NCBI GenBank assembly: GCA_033439765.1
Contig: JAULSN010000001.1
Location: 1,364,001 to 1,428,000 of the forward strand
DNA length: 64,000 nt
Source of the DNA: Lasiosphaeria ovina
Taxonomy: Eukaryota; Ascomycota; Sordariomycetes; Sordariales; Lasiosphaeriaceae
Direction: 5' to 3'
Shown here: positions 53,201 through 62,975 of the stretch, one piece after another
How positions within the stretch are numbered: the stretch's first letter is position 1
How the letters are laid out: every line of letters begins with the position of its first letter
Translations under genes and position numbers: made by a program
The notes under the pieces: generated by a model
Databases searched by the model: none
The model's input: the letters and a program-made list of their open reading frames with translations, nothing else
What the model was told of the DNA's origin: nothing

Positions 53201-53700
53201 GAGAACATATGCTCGTGGTCGTCCATTCTCAGGGCACCTCGGCCATGGGTGTCACGTTGCTGGCCAATCCTTGCTTATCCTTGTCGTCGCCGACGAGTCA
53301 GGCGCCGCTCCGAGCTTGTCGGCGACGCTGGAAGCGCCTGCTTGTCGCCGAATGCTGTGATTCTCGCTTCCCACTGCTTCATCCCCGACACCAGGCCGAC
53401 GGCTCTCTTGTGCTGTCTCGGGCTGTGTAGTAAAACGTGATGTTAGTAGTCTCAATAGCACCTTGCTGCCGAAGTGACTGTCTGTGCCTACCAAATGGTC
53501 TGTGTCGGTAACGCGATACCAGTCACCCAACTGGACGGCCAGTATAAACACGGGCCCCGCTTCCTCCCGGGGGCATTTGGGCAGACCGCATGCCAAGGAA
53601 GCTACGATCACGTTGCCGGCCAAAGTTAAGACCCACCCGTAGGGCTATAGAAGGGGCGGTGATCGCCAGGGCGACAGGAAACCAGTACAGCCTTCTACAC
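47263..53700. other. Gene-poor region, no supported coding sequence
   Basis: About 6.4 kb. Many short frames are open on both strands, but none has a domain, a splice pattern, or GC3 bias that holds for more than a few dozen codons. GC content is similar to that of the neighbours, so this is not a typical AT-rich RIP-mutated island. The first few hundred bases above 47262 should hold the PH gene promoter. It could contain long non-coding RNA. Confidence 0.5.
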
Positions 53701-54075
53701 AATCTCTTTCATCCTTATATCCCCAAGGCCACCGTTGCGTGATCCGGGCACGATAATAGCTCACGCGAGAGGGTACCCAGCCTGGTCATATTCACGTTAG
53801 CAAGCACCGTTTGCGTGTTCAGGCCGGGGAGGATCGCCTGGTCAAGCATTAGGGCAATACAGGGGTGGGAAAGAATTGCTTTGGTCCTCGAGATTTTAGA
53901 CAGCCCGGCTTCAAACCATAAGGTACTATCCTCCACACAGGCTGGATCTAACAGGGCTACCATCGATAGCATCTTTAACACCTACCTGGAGGCGCCCTTG
54001 ACCTGGTCGACTACATTCGCTCATCCTTTAATCGACGGCAACCTCCTCTCTAAGACCGCGGTACCTCTCATTCAT

Positions 54076-54094
54076 CCCCCCCCCCCCCCCCCCC
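54076..54094. repeat. C19 homopolymer
   Basis: Nineteen consecutive C on the plus strand inside the pyrimidine-rich region. The exact length may reflect sequencing slippage. Confidence 0.7.
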
Positions 54095-54327
54095 TGGAAT
54101 CGTCTACTCTTTAAAAGGCTTGCTCAATCTTTCGACTGTATTCTCCGAGGCCCGGTTTGTCATCTATTAGGGGCTTAATCGCTGCCTTTTTTCCGGTATG
54201 TAATTACATCTCCAAGGTTCCTCGACTATGGTGGCCCCTTGAGGAAGGGATACCCTTTACCCCTAATCACGACGTCCTTCCTACTCGAGTCTACTCGCAT
54301 ATTAAGAACGCCCCTTCATTTGGCCTT

Positions 54328-54513
54328 CCTTACCGTCGCTACTAGATATCTTATCACTCGCAGCAGCAGACCACACTTCATCCCTTTATACCCTTTTCAA
54401 TCGCCTTTTACCCTCTTCTTCCTCGCCGTCGCTGCTGGACATCTTATCACTCGCAGCAGCAGACCACACTTCACCCTTTCATACCCTCTTCAATCCCCTT
54501 TTACCCCCTTCTT
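54328..54513. repeat. 93-bp tandem direct repeat (two copies)
   Basis: Copy one is 54328-54420 and copy two 54421-54513, equal in length. They differ at about 11 positions, ten of them transitions. In most of these the first copy has T or A where the second has C or G. The core from ATCTTATCACTCGCAGCAGC through CACACTTCA is identical. Confidence 0.9.
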
Positions 54514-55593
54514 GGCATCCGGTGTAGGTAGGCGCTCACCGCTTCTTATCCCCTTTCGAATCTCTCCTAGACACCCCACTATCTATCTCCCTCATCATCA
54601 CCTACACTATTCGTTCTAGGAGTTTTGCCACGGAAATTGAGCAAAAAGGACAAAAACCTGCATCACAGCCACTATTAGTACGGCCACCTGCGAGACTACT
54701 TCACAAATTACATCCCCTCTCTAGCCTCATCCAAATCTATTCCTACAGAAACCCACTACCATAATCTATACCCATAACTTGCCAATTGGGTGCCAATTGG
54801 GTCTACTACCTACCTATTTTGCTTTCAAAGGGCCAATTAACCCTACATTTCGCCTTGGAGCCAATTACTCATACAAACCATCTAATAATAGCTACTTTAT
54901 CGCCCCTACAAAAACTTTCACCTGGTACCACCTACCGGCCGACGAAAATTTTCTGCCCACAAACTCGAGGCATTTCGCCCGTTTACAGGCAGGCACACCA
55001 TACAGTACGCAGTACGACGAGTACGGTAGGTGAGTGTAGCGCTCCTATTATCCCCCCGGGCATTTCTATTCCCTACTTACACAATCTCTATAGTGTGAAA
55101 ACGGTTCGGATGGGTACAAACCCTTCCCCAGACCGCGAATTCCCTATTCGGGATTTAAAGAATAATAGGAACCGCTACGATTGGGTGCTTCGATTTTGCT
55201 CGATCGTATGAACATGAGATTCAGTGGTCGGCTCCACCTTTACTTCGATTCAGGAGCGTGAATACCTTCACTTATACCCCTTTCGGATTGAAAAAAAAAG
55301 GGCTTTCAATAATAGAACAATAGCACAGAGTTCGAGCACTACAGACGACCTGACTCCCTTCTAGCTCCCCCTTCCCTAGACCCCTCGGCCCTCCTCTTCC
55401 TCTCCTTTCCTTTCCTTTTCCTCACCCAGTCGAGAATTTTCGAGCCGAGCACAAGACTTCGTTTCTCATCCACGGAAATTCCTGCCTTCAAGATCTTTTT
55501 CGATCCTCTCAGTACTCACACCAAATCAACCCCCCCAACGCCTTCATTCTCTGATTCGACACCTTCATTGAAACCAACAAACCACAATACAAC

Positions 55594-58452
55594 ATGACAC
55601 GATTACGCCAAAATGGTCGGGCTAAACCAGGCCCAGCTGTCACTGTCGCCAAGCCTACCACCAAGAGCTTGGCCAATCCTGTCACCAAGCCTACCACCAA
55701 GAGCTTTGCTAACCCTGTCACCAAGCCAAGCACCCAGTTGAGCGACGCTTCATCCTTTGAGTCGGGGGGCATCTTTTGGTCTGACCCTCGGTCGAATGAG
55801 AATCCGCCTTCCACTCAGTCGGACAGCGGATTGTCTTCCTCTGGGTCTAACGAAACTTCTTCCGTCGCTTCGAACGGCGAGTGGGATATCGTTCGGTCGA
55901 ACGACACTCGGCCTGCCACCGAGCCCTCTGCTAAGCCCGGTACCAAGTTGGTTTTCAACAACAAGAACCGACCGTGGATCTCCCTAATTTCCCTACAGGA
56001 TGCCATGCCAGAAAAGCCGAAGGATTTCGACAGATTGTCCAAGAAAAAGCAGCAAGAATTGAAAGATGAAGTGATGGCTGTGAAGCAAAAGAATCGAGCG
56101 ACGGTCAAATATCAACTAGATCTCGCCAAAAGACTTGATGCCCGCCGTCACCTCCAACCTGTCTTCAACAAAAAGGGTCAAGAGCTGGCCAATCTTAGAG
56201 TGGTCTATGTCAAGTGTGGCGAACTTGCGCTGTTCAATGAGCAGTTGTCAGCTCGAGACAACAAGGATCGACAGTCATTCAAGCTTTTTCCCGCCACTTT
56301 CAATGTCGCCGACAATACAGCTGCCGCCGACAATACAGCTGCCACCGACAATACAGCTGTTACACGGACGGGTGTCAACCGCGGGCCCGCAACATTCACG
56401 ATGGTTTTCAGCATCTACCTAATTGCTGGCCCCATCATTGACGCGCTCCGTCCGTCTATGGCTAGCATTACGTCTCTGGGAATGACATCCAAGACCGTGG
56501 CTCGCGTGATTGCTTCCTTGACCGCGGTTTGGAACATCATGTCGGAAGCCCCCCCGCCATACATCCCCGAGAGAGGCGCGTCGACTACGTCTACCCTCCA
56601 GGACCGGGGTTTGGTGATCACGTCAAGCGAACGGAACACTGAAACCGAGCAAGGCTACCGCGCAGGGCTTGCTGCAATGATCGGGGTTTTCCAGTCCGAT
56701 TTCTCAAATTTCCGACACATCACGTTCCACAAACTTCCATTTTTCAATGTCAAAGCGTTTGACCTTCTCGTCCAGCAGATGCCAAACCTCGAAACGGTGT
56801 CTATTCAACAATGCCTCTTGATGGACTACACAAAGCTGCCAAGCTTGCTTCGAGTTATCGCAGCCAACCCACGCAGCCCTGGCGCCGAGCACGGATATAT
56901 TCGCTTCGATTTTGGTCCTCAGTTCTTCGCAGGTCCAAATGATCCGAACCGCAAGGGGTCGTACGGTGTGACCCACCATGTCCCGACTTTCCACATTCCC
57001 AAGTCTGTTTTCGCCCTGGTTTTGGGCTGCCGGCAAGTGTGCAAAAGCGTCGGATTTGACCCGCTCAACCTGCACGAATCCTTTTTCACGTTCGTGTGCC
57101 GTCTCCCCGGCCCGGAGCTCTGGGCATTCAAAGCTCGAGACGCAGTCATCGCATGGGAAGTGAAATTCGCCCGTGGACTAGGACCCGAAGATGAGATGCA
57201 GCTTTGGAATAGGTTCACGGCAGACCTGACTGCCGCCCTGTCGGGCGACAACATCGAGCCAGGCAATGTGCCTCGAAAATTGCGCCAACTCCAGAAGTCC
57301 CCGCCAACGATCGACTATTGTCAAGAGAGACAGGAGTGCACTAGTTGCCGGGCGTCGCCCCCACTGTCCCTTTTCCGATACGAGAGAAGAGACTGCTATG
57401 GTTGCCAAGCGGCGCAGTTTGTCAACGAGTGCGAGGATTCCCATTTCCGGCACTGGATAAACGCTGCGACAAATGCGTATCTCTACCCGAGAGCGAAAGA
57501 CAAGATTCCCGTCTACAAGCAAAGGTCAAACCCCGACAGTGCCGTTACTCCGGTAAGCAGAGCCGCGGAAACTGCAAGGCTCGAGAAGATTGCACAGCAA
57601 ACCTCAGGCAACGCGCAGCAACCTGCAGCTGCCGCGCAGCAACCGAACTACGAGTCGCAGTCGACAACGGCGACCGATGGAGGCCGCGTTCGTTGGGTTG
57701 TTCCACAAAACCCGCAAGAGAACACTGTCCTCCAGATTCCCATCAACTTGAGTACCCGCAGCCGCGAGGAAGAGGAATCCTCAGTAAAATTGGGCTTGTG
57801 GATTGCTAGGCATATTGATAGCTGCCATCGCTACTACAAGAGTGTTGAGCCGGGAAAGCGGGCCGTGCTATATCCAGAGCCCGTGGCCGTAGGGTCGGAC
57901 AATATTGGAGCGTCATTGCGGCGGTTGCACCATAGCATGCACCAGCAGTTTGGTCCCGTCGATCACAGCCAAGGGGGTCCCCAGAGAGAACACCCAGCAA
58001 AGAACCCGAGTATGCTTTGCACGACCCCAGTTGACCAGACGATCACCCAGCCTGAGGAGCTCTCCAAACATGATTTTAGATGGACTCGAAAGACCGATGA
58101 GATGTGGGGACGTACATTCATCAAGCGCGTCATGAACGGATACCAGGGCAACAAGGAAATTGACCCAAATTTTATCGCCCCCGGCGATCTCCACCACCCG
58201 CGTGTCATCAATGAGCTTTGGGATATGGTGAAAAGTCCAAGCCGCGAGGAAGACCGTCGCGCGGTTATGAACGAAACATGGATGAGTCAGAATAAATTCG
58301 ACAGGGACGTGATGATGTGGTCCCAAGGCAGAGTTGAAAATGACCTGCACTTGATGTGGTGCCCAGGAAACCAGCCGTTCTCCAATGACAGCGCCTGGAG
58401 CCCGCGGGATCCAGAGTGGGAATCGACTTCATACCGCCAGGGAGTATGGTAG
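55594..58452 (+). CDS. 952-residue intronless ORF of unknown family, internal repeats and CxxC pair
   Basis: One uninterrupted frame from the ATG at 55594 (context CAACATGAC), unlike the intron-rich neighbours. Residues 20-45 are a tandem repeat of a 12-residue unit (KPTTKSLANPVT, KPTTKSFANPVT). A DNTA repeat lies near 239-255. Residues 270-320 hold a mildly hydrophobic stretch. The middle (FRHITFHKLPFFNVKAFDLL, MPNLETVSIQQCLLMDYTKL) resembles leucine-rich-repeat-like sequence. A paired motif C582-x2-C585 then C601-x2-C604 could bind zinc. The C-terminal 250 residues are rich in Trp, His and Arg (TRKTDEMWGRTFIKRVMNGY). Codon third positions are less GC-biased than in the flanking genes. There is no signal peptide. 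I do not recognise the family; a lineage-specific multigene family is an inference. Confidence 0.75.
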   Translation: MTRLRQNGRAKPGPAVTVAKPTTKSLANPVTKPTTKSFANPVTKPSTQLSDASSFESGGIFWSDPRSNENPPSTQSDSGLSSSGSNETSSVASNGEWDIVRSNDTRPATEPSAKPGTKLVFNNKNRPWISLISLQDAMPEKPKDFDRLSKKKQQELKDEVMAVKQKNRATVKYQLDLAKRLDARRHLQPVFNKKGQELANLRVVYVKCGELALFNEQLSARDNKDRQSFKLFPATFNVADNTAAADNTAATDNTAVTRTGVNRGPATFTMVFSIYLIAGPIIDALRPSMASITSLGMTSKTVARVIASLTAVWNIMSEAPPPYIPERGASTTSTLQDRGLVITSSERNTETEQGYRAGLAAMIGVFQSDFSNFRHITFHKLPFFNVKAFDLLVQQMPNLETVSIQQCLLMDYTKLPSLLRVIAANPRSPGAEHGYIRFDFGPQFFAGPNDPNRKGSYGVTHHVPTFHIPKSVFALVLGCRQVCKSVGFDPLNLHESFFTFVCRLPGPELWAFKARDAVIAWEVKFARGLGPEDEMQLWNRFTADLTAALSGDNIEPGNVPRKLRQLQKSPPTIDYCQERQECTSCRASPPLSLFRYERRDCYGCQAAQFVNECEDSHFRHWINAATNAYLYPRAKDKIPVYKQRSNPDSAVTPVSRAAETARLEKIAQQTSGNAQQPAAAAQQPNYESQSTTATDGGRVRWVVPQNPQENTVLQIPINLSTRSREEEESSVKLGLWIARHIDSCHRYYKSVEPGKRAVLYPEPVAVGSDNIGASLRRLHHSMHQQFGPVDHSQGGPQREHPAKNPSMLCTTPVDQTITQPEELSKHDFRWTRKTDEMWGRTFIKRVMNGYQGNKEIDPNFIAPGDLHHPRVINELWDMVKSPSREEDRRAVMNETWMSQNKFDRDVMMWSQGRVENDLHLMWCPGNQPFSNDSAWSPRDPEWESTSYRQGVW
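55651..55722 (+). repeat. 36-bp tandem repeat within the ORF
   Basis: Two copies of a 36-base unit (55651-55686 and 55687-55722) differ at a few silent or conservative positions, followed by a partial third unit. Confidence 0.85.
56308..56358 (+). repeat. 18-bp in-frame repeat coding ADNTAA
   Basis: Three copies of GACAATACAGCT with GCC/ACC spacers code ADNTAAADNTAATDNTAV inside the 952-residue ORF. Confidence 0.85.
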
Positions 58453-59437
58453 ATGCCAGGCAGCACAGCTTCCTTTCTTTTCGTTGTTCGCTTTCCTCTT
58501 CCTTTCGAGCAGTGGGCGTTCTTGCACTACGACGACACACACGACATCCCACGATGTGACGAAACGACATGACCTGACGTCAAAGAAAACCCCCCAAGAA
58601 AGAAGAAAAAAAAAACCCCTCGCAAAACCAGCAACTAGAAATAAAAGGGCCACTTCTTGTATTTATCGCGTTCTTCTTCTTTTCTTTTCTTGCAACGAAG
58701 CGGCATTTCTTCATTGCCCGCAACAACTGGATGGACGGCAGACTGGACAAACGGATACGACCCAATTTTCTTTTTTTCTTTTATTCGAGGCCGGCAAACA
58801 CATCGCAGCATCCATCATTCATCCGGTACCACCTTTGGGGAGGCTTTGGAGGTTTTCTTTTCTTTAGATTCGGCGGCCCTCAAGAAAGGAGCACGCACGA
58901 GATGGAGATGGAGATTGAGAGAGAAAAAAAGAAGAGAGATATATCCTTGGACTTCTTTGTGAGGAGGAACCGGAGAGATAGATGGATCGATGGCTGGCTC
59001 TTCATATTCGGAGTTGTATACCATAAGTTGTCTCTCAGAGAGGCCATCCTACATAGAACTCGACACTACCTAGGTAGTCACACAAGCATTGATATTGAAA
59101 TCCGCACATTGACACTTTCTCTCCCGCGTGACTGCGTGACTCTGGACCCCCGTGATTGTTTGTGATCGAGTGGTATTGCTCCCTGGCGTCTGGAGGGCGT
59201 CTGAAACATGAGGCCTGCGTAAAACCACCACAAGCACATTTGAATTGCAGAGAGCAGATCAAGAATTGCGTATGGGTATCTAATTCTCTTCGCTAATATG
59301 ACGTCTACTATGGTACACGGGCTAATATCGTACAGTACACTTCCCCGGTCGCAACACAATCCAGTCAAGGGTACACGGGCCAGCGGTGCAATTGACAGCA
59401 CGGGTTGACCACCTAGCATACATAGGAAACGGCCTCA
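58453..59437. other. Intergenic, tail to tail (952-residue ORF / msk1)
   Basis: A/T-run-rich 3' region with no gene I can support. An AGGTAG/CTACCT word occurs near 59069. Confidence 0.5.
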
Positions 59438-61186
59438 TCATTGCCCCTTCTTGGAAGTCGCCTCGGACGGTTCCGGGACGGGAACGGCCCTCAGAGTGGA
59501 CATGCCCATGACGTTCTTCAGGTTGCCAAAGCTCAAGCACTCGCTGATCCTCGAGGCACCCGAGAACAGCATGACCAGGCGTTCGATGCCGCAGCCCCAG
59601 CCGCCGGTGGGCGGCAGGCCAGACTCCAGAGCCTGGACGTAGCTCTCGTCGATGATGACGGGGCCATCTGGATTCAGGGGGAGGCGGTGTTTGGCCTGGT
59701 CGAGGAACTTTTGCCGCTGGGCGGCGGGGTCGTTCTCCTCCTCGTACATGTTAGCCAGCTCCCTCCCGCGGACAAACAGCTCAGTCCGTGCCGACACGGC
59801 CTGGCCCGTCTTGGGACACATAAAGCTCTTGGAGAGCGGAGACATGCACATAGGGTGGTTGGTGATGAATAGCGGCGCCTCGAGAGAATGCGGTTCCATG
59901 TAGAGGCCCGACAGCCTGTCGAGGAGCTGGGGCAGCGTGGGAAGAGGTCTTTCGACAGCAATGTCCTTGCTCTCGAGAATGGCGGCAAGGTCCTCCCGGG
60001 CAGTCTCAGACGACAGGTCCGGCAGGCGGCACCCCAAGGAAGACTCGAGCGAGGGAATAAACTCCATCTGCGTGAAGGGGCCGCGGAATGCGTCTACGTC
60101 AATGGCGGGCAGCGAGTCGAGCTTGGTGGCAATGAGCTTCTGGCAATGCTCGGCAGTGCCACGGATCAAATCCTCGGTCAGGGCAATGAGGTCGTCCAGG
60201 CTTGCGTAGGCATTGTAGAACTCGCACGTGGTGAACTCGGGATTATGGGTCAGGTCTATGCCTTCGTTTCGGAAGGCCGGGCCGAGCTCGAAAACCTTGT
60301 CCACGCCGCCGACTACGAGGCGCTTCAGCCAGAGCTCCGGCGCAATACGCAGCGTGAGGTCGCGGCCAGGGAAGTCAGTCCCGGCGATGGTAAACGGACG
60401 CGCGACAGCTCCCTCGGTGTGATCAGCCAGGATGGGCGTCTGGAACTCGAGAAAGCCCCGCTCGTCCAAGAAATCGCGCATGTACCTGATGATGTACGAG
60501 CGCAGGCGCAGTGTATCAATTGTCTTGCGGTTTACCAGCATGTCAACGTGGCGCAGCTGGATCCGCGTGTCCTCGTTGGCCAGCTGGAACGGCAGAGGGG
60601 CAATGGTGGGCGACATGAGCTCGGGCAAGCGTGTCGCCTCGATTGTCAGCTCGCCCGTGGGTGTGCGCGTAGCCTTCCCGGTAACAGCTATTCACAGCTA
60701 CGATCAGCCGGCTGCGGACGATATAATATATATTTTTCTAAATATATTGCTATCGAAGGGGAAGCAGTACGTACATATTATGTCGCCCCTTTTCACGAGC
60801 CGGCTGAGCTCCTTGAAGCGGTCGAGAGTGGCGCCGGTGCTCTCCAGCTTCCGGAAATTACATAGGCCCTGCACTTGCTCAAACTCGGCCTTAAGGTTGA
60901 GGAACACAAGCTTGGAGCCGGCGCGGCGGATCCATTGAACCCGGCCGTGAAGGGTCACCTCCTCCTCTGCTACGGCCCCGGTCTCGACATGCTTATACTT
61001 CTCACGGAACGTCGGGATGCGCATGGACACGCCATCGTGCCGGATTCTGGGATACTTGGGGGCGTTGGAGTCGTCAAGCTGCGGCCGGGCCAGGTGGTAG
61101 AAGCGGAGGTAGGCGGCGTTCCGGCCTTCGAGCGGCCTCCAGGCGTACGGCCGCAGGAAAGAGAGCGAGGGGGTTGTTATTCTCAT
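59438..61186 (-). CDS. msk1: Mitochondrial lysyl-tRNA synthetase (class II)
   Basis: Two exons (61186-60775, 60687-59438) give 553 residues. The N-terminus is an acid-poor presequence (MRITTPSLSFLRPYAWRPLE). The OB-fold anticodon-binding domain (EVTLHGRVQWIRRAGSKLVF) precedes the junction DIISVTGKATRTPTGELTIE. The catalytic core follows with motif 1 (FLDERGFLEFQTPILADHTE), motif 2 (VFELGPAFRNEGIDLTHNPE) and motif 3 (GGWGCGIERLVMLFSG). The enzyme charges mitochondrial tRNA-Lys in the matrix. The 87-bp intron is unusually AT-rich (TATATATTTTT) for this window. The gene is divergent from tim10 with 790 bp between start codons, so their promoters are adjacent and may share elements. Confidence 0.94.
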
Positions 61187-61976
61187 CGCGCCTAGAGATG
61201 CTGGTTAGCATCGTCTCGAGAGAGGTGGCATTGGCAATTGCCAACAGCTTGCTCCGCGCCAGAATGAGGCAAGGGACGCAGGAGCTCCAGCAGTCAGACG
61301 TAAGGCATTTGTGATCATGCACGCACAAGTGCGTGTCAGTCGCAACGGTTCTAAGATTGATAATTTGGTTCATCATTGCGTGGAGCTCCCGGCAAGGCTG
61401 TTGAACGGCTTGACTGGCGGGAATGGCAACTTACAATCATGTTGAGTGGCAGGATATGTCTTGAAACAGAGCCGCCCGTCCGAATGGGAAGAAGAGAGTG
61501 GGATGAAGATTTCGACTTTTTAAGGAGTTTGGATCCGCGCTGGAGCTCCCATTGCCAGCCTATGGGAGCACGGAATTCGAACCTACTACTGACGATTTTT
61601 CGACGAGGATATTGCACGTGCGGGGGTCGGTACAGTACGTACCCCACTGCAAGTCCACCGAGCTAGCCGAGAACGAGCAGCGCAATCTGAATTAGCCGAC
61701 GATAAGCCGCACCGCCAAGCAGCGACTCGAGAGCTAGCAAGCCATTGGAGCCCGGGCCATGACAGAAAAAAGGCAAGAGACTGATTGTTTGCTAGCGACA
61801 CTATCGTCATACCTCTCGAGCTGCACGACGCCTGCCATTCACCTCCGCAAGCCATTCACCTCTGCAAGCCATTCACCTCCGCAACGACGACCGCAAGCTA
61901 TAGCCTCTTAGTCCCGCCTACGCATCTAGAACACCAATTCGTAGCAGCAAGCCGCAGCAAAACACACACACACACC
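61187..61976. promoter_or_regulatory. Divergent promoter region of msk1 and tim10
   Basis: Both flanking start codons face outward, 790 bp apart. Near 61849-61880 the word GCAAGCCATTCACCTC repeats twice. An ACACACACAC stretch sits just before the tim10 ATG. No further coding signal. Confidence 0.55.
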
Positions 61977-62325
61977 ATGTCTTTCTTCGGCCTTGGCAGG
62001 CCGCAGCCCACGTCGGCCGAGAAGATCGCGGCCGTCGAGAACGAGCTCAAGATGATGGCCGACATGCACAACCGGTGCGTTGCCTCCCCGCCCCCGTCTT
62101 CTCAATAAAAGCTAACATCGGCACAGGATGACGCGGGTGTGCTCGGCCAAGTGCGTGGACAAGACCTACCGCGAATCGGATCTGGCCAAGGGCGAGGCCG
62201 TGTGCCTGGACCGGTGCTCGGCCAAGTTCTTTGACGTGCACGCCAAGATCTTTGACCAGATACAAAAGGAGACGACGGAGCGCATGGCGGCGGCCGGCGG
62301 CAGTGGCGGCGGCTTCGGCATGTAA
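61977..62325 (+). CDS. tim10: Mitochondrial intermembrane-space chaperone Tim10
   Basis: Two exons (61977-62074, 62127-62325) give 98 residues. The join restores the codon for Arg in [11 protein letters not shown]. The twin CX3C motif of small Tim proteins is complete: CSAKC and CLDRC, separated by 16 residues ([16 protein letters not shown]). The N-terminal part ([16 protein letters not shown]) and the helix after the second motif match Tim10. The tail is Gly-rich ([11 protein letters not shown]). Tim10 forms a hexamer with Tim9 that escorts hydrophobic carrier precursors across the intermembrane space. The ATG at 61977 follows an ACA-rich leader. Confidence 0.95.
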
Positions 62326-62975
62326 AGGGAGTGACGAAGCGGAACACACACACTGCACACCCGACAAAAACTCCCAAGAACCATACCCCTTTTTAATTTG
62401 CATACCGTACGCTTCGGCTCTTACTTGGATGCGTTGGTGAGAAGAGAGCCCTCAGATGTTCAGCTCCATGGGGGATTTGTGTTGCTCGCCCTTTTCCAAT
62501 CTGTTGGCTTGCCGCTTGTACGAACAAGCCAATAACTGCGACTTGGCTTCGGTTCGCATCATCGTTATCATCATCACAACAATCGGCTCATGGGGAATCT
62601 ATGGTTTGGCTCTGCTCGATATTTGTCTGCGAGCACCTGGGTGGCGGGGACGGTGTCCTGTACTTGTAAAGGAGGCTTATGTGTTGTACGATAGCGGATT
62701 GAGATAGACGGCGGCCCGACGGCCATGGCTAATCAGGAGCGGCGAGCGTAAAACATGCATCCCATCTCTCGCACTCTCTTTTCTTGCACTGATTCTGGTA
62801 AGGTGCTAATTGTAATATTTTACCTGCTGTCCCGCTCCTGATCTGATATGCTATGTATGTATGCTAATGCGCAACTGAAGCCAACCAACCCCTGATTATG
62901 TATATGTCCAAAGCCAACTACTCCGCCTTGTGCAGGCCCTCAAGAAACAGTGTAAACAAACTCCTTTCGTCCCTA
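62326..62975. other. Intergenic, tail to tail (tim10 / edge gene)
   Basis: AT-richer than coding DNA. The ORF at 62456-62707 is only a shadow-type frame with no family features. No gene seen. Confidence 0.5.

Larger units (their letters stand above)
53701..55593. other. Pyrimidine-rich leader region before the 952-residue ORF
   Basis: Compared with the flanking DNA, the plus strand is rich in C and T and holds a C19 run, a 93-bp tandem duplication and a repeated CCAATTGGGT word (54781-54802). The short frames at 54779-55211 overlap in different phases and have no recognisable features. Part of this may be a transcribed leader of the downstream ORF. Confidence 0.5.

Noticed and set aside
54779..55211. 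Two overlapping short ORFs upstream of the 952-residue ORF
   Set aside because: They overlap in different phases, one begins at a non-ATG codon, and neither shows conserved features or a codon bias like the neighbours.
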